Origin: Geobacter sp.
GTDB lineage: Bacteria > Desulfobacterota > Desulfuromonadia > Geobacterales > Pseudopelobacteraceae
Reading direction: 5' to 3'
Assembly (NCBI GenBank): GCA_027346925.1
Contig: DAIERH010000047.1
Location: 1-12,870 of the forward strand
Length of the DNA stretch: 12,870 bases
How positions within the stretch are numbered: the stretch's first letter is position 1; every line of letters begins with the position of its first letter. The notes under the pieces were generated by a model. The model had not been told where the DNA came from. It did no database searches and worked only from the letters and a program-made list of their open reading frames with translations. The translations under genes and the position numbers were made by a program. Of this stretch, positions 1 through 8,428 are shown in pieces.

Positions 1-1731
<1,731 letters not shown>

Positions 1732-1732
1732 G

Positions 1733-2956
1733 GTGAAGAGCAGCAACGGGTTTTCGGCCAGACTGCTGGCCATCGCCACCCTTGGTGACGCGGAACGCGA
1801 GTTGCGGCGGATCAGAGTCGATCCCGCCGGAATCCCCATGATGGCACCCAAAATGCTCTCCCGCTGCGTGCATCTCACCGGCCTGAAGTGCGGCCAGGCC
1901 AATGTGCTCAAACAGGAGATGCTCTCCCTGGGGGGAGATGCGGCCGTGGCCCGCGGCACGGTGGCGTGCAGCATCGACCGGAGCGATGCCATCCTGATCG
2001 GCACCGACAAGCAGGTGCACAAGCTCTGCCGCAAGCTCGCGCAACAGCCGTTCGGGCTCCCGGCGCTGGCGGAGGAACTTGAGGCGCTCCTGGCCAATGC
2101 CTCGGCACAGCCCAAGAGTTGGAGGATCGCCAACAGGGAACTGCCACTGGAACGCCCCCTGATCATGGGCATCCTCAACGTGACACCCGACTCCTTCTCC
2201 GACGGCAACCGTTTCCTCGATCCGCAACAAGCCGTTGATCGGGCTCAGGAAATGGCAGAGCAGGGTGCCGATATCATCGACATCGGCGGCGAGAGCACCC
2301 GCCCCGGGGCGGCACCGGTGGACGCGGGTGAAGAAGTGAAACGGGTGCTTCCCGTGATCGAGGAAGTGGCAGGCAAGGTTTCCTGCGCCATCTCGGTGGA
2401 CACCTGGAAAAGCGCCGTGGCCAGACCGGCCATGGCGGCCGGGGCCGGGATCATCAACGATATCAGCGGTTTCCGCTTCGACCCGGAGATGGCGGCAGTG
2501 GCGGCCCAGAGCGGCAGCGGCGTGGTGCTCATGCATACCAGGGGGACGCCGCTCACCATGCAGACCGAGACGCGCTATGACGACCTTATGGGCGAGGTCA
2601 TCCAGGGGTTGGGCAAATCAGTGGAGATCGCCGTTGGGGCGGGCGTCGAGCGGGCCCGGATCGTCGTCGATCCCGGCATCGGCTTCGCCAAGGACGGGCA
2701 CGGCAATCTGGAGATCCTGCGGCGTCTGCGGGAGCTTACCGGACTCGGGTTTCCCATTTTGGTCGGGACCTCCCGCAAGGGGTTCATCGGCAAGGTCCTG
2801 AAAAGGGATACCGGTGATCGCGTCTTCGGGACCGCCGCCACCGTGGCCCTGGCCATTGCCAACGGCGCATCCATCCTGCGGGTGCACGATGTCGCCGAGA
2901 TGCGGGATGTGGCCGACATGGCCCACGCCATCAGCTATGTAAATTTTGAATTTTGA
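1733..2956 (+). CDS. folP: Dihydropteroate synthase with extra N-terminal domain
   Basis: Cytoplasmic folate enzyme that joins 6-hydroxymethyl-dihydropterin pyrophosphate to p-aminobenzoate. The catalytic TIM barrel occupies about residues 140–400: LNVTPDSFSDG (Asn149 onward), GGESTRPGA, NDISGF, VLMHTRG, DPGIGFAKD and GTSRKGFIGK. About 130 residues precede it, with sequence such as LKQEMLSLGGDAAVARG; I recall similar extensions in other Geobacter FolP proteins, and their role is not known to me. I chose the GTG at 1733, two bases after the ftsH stop. The in-frame ATG at 1658 would overlap ftsH by 74 bp and add Ser/Arg-rich residues unlike the family. The ribosome site is weak (AGG near 1724), so coupling to ftsH is likely. 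The last codons (Asn-Phe-Glu-Phe-stop) lie in an AT-rich repeat array, so the original C-terminus may have been replaced. Confidence 0.94.
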   Translation: MKSSNGFSARLLAIATLGDAERELRRIRVDPAGIPMMAPKMLSRCVHLTGLKCGQANVLKQEMLSLGGDAAVARGTVACSIDRSDAILIGTDKQVHKLCRKLAQQPFGLPALAEELEALLANASAQPKSWRIANRELPLERPLIMGILNVTPDSFSDGNRFLDPQQAVDRAQEMAEQGADIIDIGGESTRPGAAPVDAGEEVKRVLPVIEEVAGKVSCAISVDTWKSAVARPAMAAGAGIINDISGFRFDPEMAAVAAQSGSGVVLMHTRGTPLTMQTETRYDDLMGEVIQGLGKSVEIAVGAGVERARIVVDPGIGFAKDGHGNLEILRRLRELTGLGFPILVGTSRKGFIGKVLKRDTGDRVFGTAATVALAIANGASILRVHDVAEMRDVADMAHAISYVNFEF

Positions 2957-2990
2957 ATTATGAATTTAGAATCCAAAATTCATAATTTAT
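2942..2990 (+). repeat. AT-rich heptad repeat array (7 units)
   Basis: Seven consecutive 7-bp units fill this stretch: aattttg, aattttg, aattatg, aatttag, aatccaa, aattcat, aatttat. All begin AAT and six begin AATT. The composition is far more AT-rich than the surrounding GC-rich coding DNA. The array overlaps the last five codons of folP, including its stop, and ends 16 bases before the cdaA ATG. Similar heptameric AATTTTG / CAAAATT arrays occur between genes in cyanobacteria and other bacteria, as I recall. Its function here is unknown. Confidence 0.85.
2956..2987 (+). repeat. Inverted repeat inside the heptad array
   Basis: Perfect 12-bp arms at 2956–2967 (aattatgaattt) and 2976–2987 (aaattcataatt) with an 8-nt loop, followed by a T-rich stretch up to 2995. 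The stem has one G-C pair per arm, so it would be a weak terminator at best. It may instead be a by-product of the symmetric repeat units, or a locally meltable site before cdaA. Confidence 0.6.
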
Positions 2991-3006
2991 TTTTTAGAGG
3001 GGGCAC

Positions 3007-3792
3007 ATGCCCGCACTTCTGGACAGCTTCACCCTGCTTGATCTCTGCGACATCCTCATCGTGGCCGCCCTTATCTACAATTTTGCCCTGTACCTGAAAA
3101 AAGAAATCGCCGTCCGCTTGCTGGCCTTTTTGCTGGTCTTTTTCGTTGCCTTCTACTTTTCGCTTTTTTCCGGGTTTTCTTCCACCAGTTGGCTGTTGCG
3201 CAACATCTTTTCCTCATCGCTTTTGATCCTGGCCATCATCTTCCAGGGGGATATCCGCCGCGCCTTTCTGGCCCTGGGCAGAAGCCGGGTTGAGGCCCAT
3301 GTCCGGGACGAGGTGACCGAGACCGTGGAGGAGTTGACCAAGGCCGTGGCCGAGATGGCGCAGAAGCGCATCGGCGCTTTGATCGTCATCGTCCGCCAGT
3401 TGCCCATCGACCACCTCGTGGAGGTGGGAACGGAGATCGACGCCAAGGTCACCAGCGAACTTCTTAACTCGATCTTCCTCCCCTATTCCCCGATCCATGA
3501 CGGGGCGGTGATCATCCAGAAGGGGAAGCTGACCAAGGCCGGCTGCCTGCTCCCCCTGTCCCAGAACCCGGATATCTCCAAGAGCTTCGGCACCCGGCAC
3601 CGGGCCGCCCTTGGCCTGTCGGAGTTGGTCGATGCGCTGGTAATGGTCGTATCCGAGGAGACCGGCAAGATCTCGCTGGTGCATGAGGGCAAGATCAATT
3701 ACGACATCGACCAGCCCGAAATCCGCCGCATGCTCAAAAAGGCACTGGACGGCAAACGCCTGCCCAAGACCGCCATTGCGGGAGAACCATGA
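3007..3792 (+). CDS. cdaA: Membrane diadenylate cyclase CdaA (DAC/DisA_N domain)
   Basis: Condenses two ATP into the second messenger cyclic di-AMP at the inner membrane. At 261 aa it has the usual CdaA length. Three membrane helices lie at about residues 12–33, 36–54 and 59–77, followed by the linker FQGDIRRAF and the DAC domain. Both signature motifs are present: Asp165-Gly166-Ala167 (IHDGAVII) and Arg197-His198-Arg199 (GTRHRAA). One position is unusual: the segment normally read as ALIVIER is ALIVIVR here. The start is set by a strong ribosome site (AGAGGGGG) just upstream of the ATG. It is followed by cdaR and glmM, the classical order of this regulatory set. An older name is dacA or ybbP. 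Confidence 0.95.
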   Translation: MPALLDSFTLLDLCDILIVAALIYNFALYLKKEIAVRLLAFLLVFFVAFYFSLFSGFSSTSWLLRNIFSSSLLILAIIFQGDIRRAFLALGRSRVEAHVRDEVTETVEELTKAVAEMAQKRIGALIVIVRQLPIDHLVEVGTEIDAKVTSELLNSIFLPYSPIHDGAVIIQKGKLTKAGCLLPLSQNPDISKSFGTRHRAALGLSELVDALVMVVSEETGKISLVHEGKINYDIDQPEIRRMLKKALDGKRLPKTAIAGEP

Positions 3793-4235
3793 CCATGTCC
3801 GCTCGGGTCATCGAAACCATCAAACAGGCCTGTACGCGCAACCTGTCGCTCAAGCTGCTCAGCCTAGGGGTGGCCCTCTGCATCTGGAGCTTTACGGCGG
3901 TTTCTCGCGAATCTCGCTATGAACTGACCCTGCCGGTCGAGCTGCGCAACATCCCGCCCGGGTATATGGTCAGCGGGCAGGCGACGGGAGATATCCGGTT
4001 CACCCTGTCCGGCCCTTCCCTGCTGATCGACGGGGCCCGACGCTCCAATGCCACGGTGATCCTCAACCTGCGGGGGGCAGCGGTTCCCGGGAAGACGCTC
4101 TTTTCCCACCTGGAGTCATACCTGAAACTGCCGGACGGCATCAGGGTGATCCGCATTTCACCGGCCACCCTGGAGATCGACCTGATCAGGGAGCAGATAC
4201 CATCACCACAACAACAAGGAGAGCAGCAACCGTGA
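3789..4235 (+). CDS. cdaR: YbbR-domain protein CdaR, regulator of CdaA
   Basis: A 148-aa protein with one N-terminal membrane helix (about residues 19–39, LSLKLLSLGVALCIWSF) and an extracytoplasmic part with a single YbbR-like domain (ELTLPVELRNIPPGYMVSG onward). In Firmicutes, CdaR has several YbbR repeats and modulates CdaA in the membrane. The one-domain form here is short and could only carry a reduced version of that role. The ATG at 3789 overlaps the cdaA stop (ATGA), with GGGAGA just upstream; a second ATG six bases later is possible. The stop overlaps the GTG of glmM. The assignment rests on membrane topology, YbbR-like sequence and position between cdaA and glmM. Confidence 0.88.
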   Translation: MTMSARVIETIKQACTRNLSLKLLSLGVALCIWSFTAVSRESRYELTLPVELRNIPPGYMVSGQATGDIRFTLSGPSLLIDGARRSNATVILNLRGAAVPGKTLFSHLESYLKLPDGIRVIRISPATLEIDLIREQIPSPQQQGEQQP

Positions 4236-5587
4236 AGAAATTGTTCGGAACCGACGGGGTGCGCGGCGTTGCCAACGTCTACCCCATGACCACCGAGATG
4301 GCCATGCAGCTGGGCCGCGCAGCGGCCCATGTCTTCAAGAACGGCGGCAGGCGCCACCGGATCGTGATCGGCAAGGACACCCGCCTGTCCGGCTACATGC
4401 TGGAGAACGCCCTGGTGGCCGGCATCTGTTCCATGGGGGTGGACGTGCTGCTGGTGGGACCGCTCCCAACGCCCGGCATCGCCAACATAACCTCCTCCAT
4501 GCGCGCCGACGCCGGCGTGGTCATCTCCGCCTCCCATAACCCCTTTCAGGACAATGGCATCAAGTTCTTCTCCGCCGACGGGTTCAAGCTGCCGGACGAG
4601 TTGGAACTGAAGATAGAGAACCTGATCGAGTCCAACAAGATCGACTCCCTGCGGCCGACGGCCACCGAGGTAGGCAAGGCGTTCCGCATCGACGATGCCG
4701 CCGGCCGTTACATCGTCTTCCTCAAGAACACCTTTCCCCAGAACATGGACCTGACTGGCCTGAAGATCGTGCTGGACTGCGCCAACGGCGCTGCCTACAA
4801 GGTCGCCCCGGCGGTTCTGGAGGAGTTGGGGGCCGAGGTGATCACCATGGGGGTCAAGCCCAACGGCACCAATATCAACGCCGGTTGCGGGTCGCTGCAC
4901 CCCGAGGTGATCAGTGAGGCGGTCAAGAGCCACCGGGCCGACATCGGCATCGCCCTGGACGGCGACGCGGACCGGGTGATCGTGTGCGACGAATTCGGCA
5001 ACGAGGTGGACGGCGATCACATCATGGCCATCTGCGCCACCGACATGCTTAAGCGCAAGACCCTGAAGAAAAAGACCCTGGTGGCCACGGTGATGAGCAA
5101 CATGGGGCTCGACATCGCGCTTCGCAATGCTGGGGGCAAGATCGTCAAGACCGCCGTGGGCGACCGCTACGTGGTGGAGGAGATGCGCAGGGGTGGCTAC
5201 AATCTGGGCGGGGAGCAGTCCGGCCACATGATCTTCCTGGACTACAGCACCACCGGCGACGGTATCCTGTCGGCCCTGCAACTCCTGGCCATCATGCGCC
5301 GGCAGGATAAACCGCTCTCCGAACTGGCCGAGGTGATGATCCCCCTCCCCCAGGTGCTGGTGAATGCCCGGGTGCGGGAAAAGCAGGATATCATGACCAT
5401 CCCCGAGGTGGCCGCCCGGATCAGCGACGTGGAGGCGAAGCTGGGCAACGAGGGGCGGGTGCTGATCCGCTACTCCGGCACCGAGCCGCTGTTGCGCGTC
5501 ATGCTGGAAGGCAGGGACAGCTACGAGATCAGCACCTGGGCCAACGAGATCGCCGACCTGGTGAAGAAGCACATCGGGGAGAAATGA
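4232..5587 (+). CDS. glmM: Phosphoglucosamine mutase GlmM
   Basis: Converts glucosamine-6-phosphate to glucosamine-1-phosphate, the entry step toward UDP-GlcNAc for peptidoglycan and lipopolysaccharide. At 451 aa it is full length. The N-terminus KKLFGTDGVRG is that of the family and fixes the GTG start at 4232. The phosphorylated catalytic serine is Ser101 in SASHNP, the magnesium loop DGDADR has Asp243, Asp245 and Asp247, and the C-terminal phosphate-binding loop reads RYSGTEPLLR. The start overlaps the cdaR stop (GTGA). An AAGGAG at 4216–4221 has a rather long 10-nt spacer, so coupling probably helps. In Firmicutes, CdaA and GlmM bind each other and c-di-AMP synthesis is affected; the shared order here is consistent with that link. 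Confidence 0.97.
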   Translation: MKKLFGTDGVRGVANVYPMTTEMAMQLGRAAAHVFKNGGRRHRIVIGKDTRLSGYMLENALVAGICSMGVDVLLVGPLPTPGIANITSSMRADAGVVISASHNPFQDNGIKFFSADGFKLPDELELKIENLIESNKIDSLRPTATEVGKAFRIDDAAGRYIVFLKNTFPQNMDLTGLKIVLDCANGAAYKVAPAVLEELGAEVITMGVKPNGTNINAGCGSLHPEVISEAVKSHRADIGIALDGDADRVIVCDEFGNEVDGDHIMAICATDMLKRKTLKKKTLVATVMSNMGLDIALRNAGGKIVKTAVGDRYVVEEMRRGGYNLGGEQSGHMIFLDYSTTGDGILSALQLLAIMRRQDKPLSELAEVMIPLPQVLVNARVREKQDIMTIPEVAARISDVEAKLGNEGRVLIRYSGTEPLLRVMLEGRDSYEISTWANEIADLVKKHIGEK

Positions 5588-5588
5588 C

Positions 5589-6308
5589 ATGGCAAAGCTG
5601 GGATTGAACGTCGATCATGTGGCCACCGTGCGCCAGGCTCGGGGAGGCAGCGAGCCGGACCCGGTGGCCGCGGCCGCCATCGGCGAGATGGCCGGGGCCG
5701 AGGGGATCACCATCCATCTGCGGGAGGACCGCCGCCATATTCAGGACCGTGACCTGGAACTCCTGCGCAGGACGATCAAGACCAAGCTCAACCTGGAGAT
5801 GGCCGCCACCCAGGAGATGGTGCGCATCGCCCTGCAGATCAAGCCGGAACAGGTCACGCTGGTGCCGGAGAAACGGCAGGAGCTGACCACCGAGGGGGGG
5901 CTGGACGTGATCCTCAACCTCAAGGTAATAACCGACGCGGTCAAGCGCCTGCGTGACAACGGCATCTGCGTCAGCCTGTTCGTGGACCCGGACCAGGAGC
6001 AGATCAAGGCCGCCAACAAGACTGGCGCCGACTACATCGAGATCCACACCGGCAGCTTTGCCGAGGCCTTCGGCACGGCCGGCATGGGGCACGAGCTGGA
6101 GAAGATCGACACCGCCATCAAGCTGGCCGCCAAGGTGGGGCTTGGTATCAATGCCGGCCACGGCCTGAACTACGTCAACATCAAGCCGGTTGCCGCCCTG
6201 GGCGGTATCGAGGAGTACAATATCGGCCACTCCATCATCTCCCGCGCCGTGCTGGTGGGGCTCGATCGGGCGGTGAGGGACATGGTGGACCTGATAAAAT
6301 ACGCATGA
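5589..6308 (+). CDS. pdxJ: Pyridoxine 5'-phosphate synthase PdxJ
   Basis: Last ring-forming step of DXP-dependent vitamin B6 synthesis: condenses 1-deoxy-D-xylulose 5-phosphate with 3-amino-2-oxopropyl phosphate. At 239 aa it is full length. Visible family residues are LNVDHVATVRQARGG at the start (Asp9, His10), HLREDRRHI (His43, Arg45, His50), Glu70 in LNLEMA, and the late catalytic His191 in NAGHGLNY. The ATG lies one base after the glmM stop, with GGGGAGA upstream inside the glmM end, so it is co-transcribed. A 123-bp palindromic element begins on the last base of its stop codon. Confidence 0.97.
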   Translation: MAKLGLNVDHVATVRQARGGSEPDPVAAAAIGEMAGAEGITIHLREDRRHIQDRDLELLRRTIKTKLNLEMAATQEMVRIALQIKPEQVTLVPEKRQELTTEGGLDVILNLKVITDAVKRLRDNGICVSLFVDPDQEQIKAANKTGADYIEIHTGSFAEAFGTAGMGHELEKIDTAIKLAAKVGLGINAGHGLNYVNIKPVAALGGIEEYNIGHSIISRAVLVGLDRAVRDMVDLIKYA

Positions 6309-6430
6309 TGGCTTCGCAAAAAGTCCATCTGCTGCGTTACGCGAATGCTTCGTCACTGCGGCGTACCAAGGGGTACGCCTCATTCCTCAGCCTTCGCAAG
6401 CCTTGCATCTGGAGCTTTTTGCTGTGCCAT
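6308..6430 (+). repeat. Long imperfect palindrome, MITE- or REP-like
   Basis: A 123-bp element fills most of the 148-bp pdxJ–acpS gap. Its ends are inverted: ATGGC (6308–6312) pairs with GCCAT (6426–6430), and GCAAAAAG (6316–6323) pairs perfectly with CTTTTTGC (6415–6422). The centre is a tight hairpin: GCGTACC (6361–6367), a 4-nt loop and GGTACGC (6372–6378). The arms between are partly complementary. There is no open frame of note in it. The layout suggests a non-autonomous mobile or palindromic repeat. From memory, elements with GCTTCGCAAAAAG-type ends are common in Geobacter-type genomes. As RNA it would fold strongly and could affect pdxJ mRNA ends. Confidence 0.75.
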
Positions 6431-6456
6431 AGAACCACCAAAGAGAGTGAATACGC

Positions 6457-6837
6457 ATGATCCACGGCATCGGCACCGATATCGTCTCCATCGAGCGCTT
6501 CCAGCGCTTCATCGACGAAGGAAACACCGCGCTGCTGCACCGGCTGTTCACGGCGCGGGAACGGGAGGTGTGCGCGGCCCGGAAAGGCGCGGCCGCCTGC
6601 TACGCCGCCCGCTTCGCCGCCAAGGAGGCGTTCCTGAAGGCACTGGGGACCGGGCTGCGGAACGGTATCTCCTGGCACGATGTGGAAGTGGTCAACGATG
6701 GGTTGGGCAAGCCTGCCCTGGTAGTGTCGGGCAAGGCGGGTGAGGCGGTCCGGGACAACGGTCTCACGGCGCACCACCTTTCTCTCTCCCACGACGGCGG
6801 CCATGCGGTGGCCATGGTGGTGGTGGAGGCGCAATGA
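6457..6837 (+). CDS. acpS: Holo-[acyl-carrier-protein] synthase AcpS
   Basis: Transfers 4'-phosphopantetheine from CoA to the serine of acyl carrier protein. At 126 aa it has the usual length for the small trimeric AcpS type. The N-terminus IHGIGTDIVSIERF contains the metal-binding Asp8. The second motif ARFAAKEAFLKALGTG contains Glu57, and the C-terminal part has LSLSHDGGHAVAMVV. The ATG follows a purine-rich AAAGAGAG about 10 nt upstream. The stop overlaps the nnr start (ATGA), an association of acpS with nnr seen in many bacteria. The gene is separated from pdxJ by the palindromic element. Confidence 0.96.
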   Translation: MIHGIGTDIVSIERFQRFIDEGNTALLHRLFTAREREVCAARKGAAACYAARFAAKEAFLKALGTGLRNGISWHDVEVVNDGLGKPALVVSGKAGEAVRDNGLTAHHLSLSHDGGHAVAMVVVEAQ

Positions 6838-8387
6838 AGGTCATATCGGCGCAGACCATGCAGGAACTGGACAGCCGGGCCATCCGGGAGCGGGGCATAC
6901 CGGGACTGGAACTGATGGAGCATGCCGGCCATGCCTGCATGGAGGCAATCTTCCATGAATTCGGCTACACGGGGGGCAAACGTGCCGTCATCTTCGCCGG
7001 CAGGGGGAACAACGGCGGAGACGGGTACGTCATCGCCCGCCTGCTGCTGCAAAGCGGCTGGCAGGTCCGGGTCTTCATCCTGGCGGAGCGCGACCGGATC
7101 GTCGGCGATGCGGCAATAAACCTCGAACAACTCCCCCCCGCCGTCGTTTCCTACCATACCGTCGCCGGGGGCTTGGCCGGCCTGCATGAGGAAGAACTCC
7201 GCCAGGCCGACGTTATCGTGGACGCCCTCCTGGGGACCGGCCTGAACAGCGAGGTCAGCGGCATCCAGCGGGAGGCGGTGGAACTGATCAACGCCTCCGG
7301 CCGGCCGGTGCTGGCGGTGGACATCCCTTCCGGCATCCACGGCACAACCGGCCGGGTGATGGGGTGCGCGGTGCGTGCCGACGTCACTGTCACCTTTGCC
7401 TGCGCCAAGCTGGGGCATGTGCTTTATCCCGGAGCCGACTGCACCGGCCGCCTGGTGGTGGCCGACATCGGCATTCCAGCCGACCTGGTAGCGGAGGCCA
7501 ACGGCTGCGAATTTCTTACCGCCGACAGCGTCCGCCCCCTGGTGCGGCGGCGCGACCGTCAGGCCCACAAGGGGCGCTTCGGCCACTGCCTGATCGTGGC
7601 CGGCTCTGCCGGCAAGACCGGCGCGGCGGCACTGGCTGCCAACAGCGCCGTGCGGACCGGCTCCGGCCTGGTAACCCTGGCCGTTGCCGAGAGCATCAAC
7701 CCTATCCTGGAGATCAAGACCACCGAGGCCATGACCGTTCCGCTTCCCGAAGCCGGCAACGGTCATCTCGCCATGAGCGCGCTGGGCGCCATCGAGCAGG
7801 TGATCCCCGGCAAGGATGTCCTGGCCGTCGGCCCCGGCCTGGGGCAGCACCCCGCCACCGTGGCCCTGGTGCAAACACTGGTGAAATCGACCGTCCTCCC
7901 CCTGGTGCTCGACGCCGACGGCCTGAATGCACTGGCCCGGGATGCGGGCATCCTGCGGAACAAGAAAAGCACCGCCATGGTACTGACGCCCCATCCCGGC
8001 GAGATGGCACGCCTGCTGGGCGTATCCGTCGCCAACGTGGAGGCCGACCGGATCGGGACGGCCGGGGCCTTTGCCCGCACCTTCGGCGTGCACGTGGTCC
8101 TCAAGGGGGCACGCACCATCATCGCCACGCCGGACGGCAGCCTGGCCGTCAACGGCAGCGGCAATCCCGGCATGGCCAGCGGCGGCATGGGAGACGTACT
8201 GACCGGCATCATCTGCTCGCTCCTGGGCCAGGGGTATTCGGCCCGGGACGCCTGTTGCCTGGGGGTCTTCATCCACGGCTTTGCCGCCGACCTGGTGGCG
8301 GAGGCAAAGGGGGAGATCGGCATGAACGCCGGCGATGTTCAGGAGATGCTGCCCCACGCCTTCACCAGATTGCTCGCAGAACCATGA
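6834..8387 (+). CDS. nnr: Bifunctional NAD(P)HX epimerase / ADP-dependent dehydratase
   Basis: Repairs hydrated, inactive NADH and NADPH. The N-terminal YjeF_N domain (about residues 1–215) interconverts the R and S hydrates. The C-terminal ribokinase-fold domain (about 230–510) removes the water using ADP. At 517 aa it has the length of the fused bacterial form. Evidence in the first domain is GRGNNGGDGY (Asn59, Asn60, Asp63) and VDIPSGIHGTTG. In the second it is GRFGHCLIVAGSAGKTGAA, VGPGLGQ, LDADGLNAL, LTPHPGEMARLLG and GNPGMASGGMGDVLTG with catalytic Asp454. It starts within the acpS stop codon. Older names are yjeF, nnrD/nnrE. Confidence 0.96.
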   Translation: MKVISAQTMQELDSRAIRERGIPGLELMEHAGHACMEAIFHEFGYTGGKRAVIFAGRGNNGGDGYVIARLLLQSGWQVRVFILAERDRIVGDAAINLEQLPPAVVSYHTVAGGLAGLHEEELRQADVIVDALLGTGLNSEVSGIQREAVELINASGRPVLAVDIPSGIHGTTGRVMGCAVRADVTVTFACAKLGHVLYPGADCTGRLVVADIGIPADLVAEANGCEFLTADSVRPLVRRRDRQAHKGRFGHCLIVAGSAGKTGAAALAANSAVRTGSGLVTLAVAESINPILEIKTTEAMTVPLPEAGNGHLAMSALGAIEQVIPGKDVLAVGPGLGQHPATVALVQTLVKSTVLPLVLDADGLNALARDAGILRNKKSTAMVLTPHPGEMARLLGVSVANVEADRIGTAGAFARTFGVHVVLKGARTIIATPDGSLAVNGSGNPGMASGGMGDVLTGIICSLLGQGYSARDACCLGVFIHGFAADLVAEAKGEIGMNAGDVQEMLPHAFTRLLAEP

Positions 8388-8428
8388 ACATCTACTCAAA
8401 TTTCCCCCTAAGCAAGGAGACAAACCGC

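Noticed and set aside
3917..5590. Long open frame (557 codons) on the minus strand opposite cdaR and glmM
   Set aside because: It is antisense to clear genes. High GC at third codon positions leaves few stops in that frame, and its His/Gly/Val-rich product resembles no family I know.
6429..6438. The 10-mer ATAGAACCAC occurs both before acpS and before lysC (9391–9400)
   Set aside because: Many 10-mer pairs are expected by chance in 12.9 kb, and the flanking bases do not match. I do not treat it as a shared operator.
8384..8428. ATG overlapping the nnr stop as an alternative start of the CBS gene
   Set aside because: It would add 15 residues outside the CBS fold, whereas the ATG at 8429 has AAGGAG at a good distance. 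It stays possible for coupling but is less likely.
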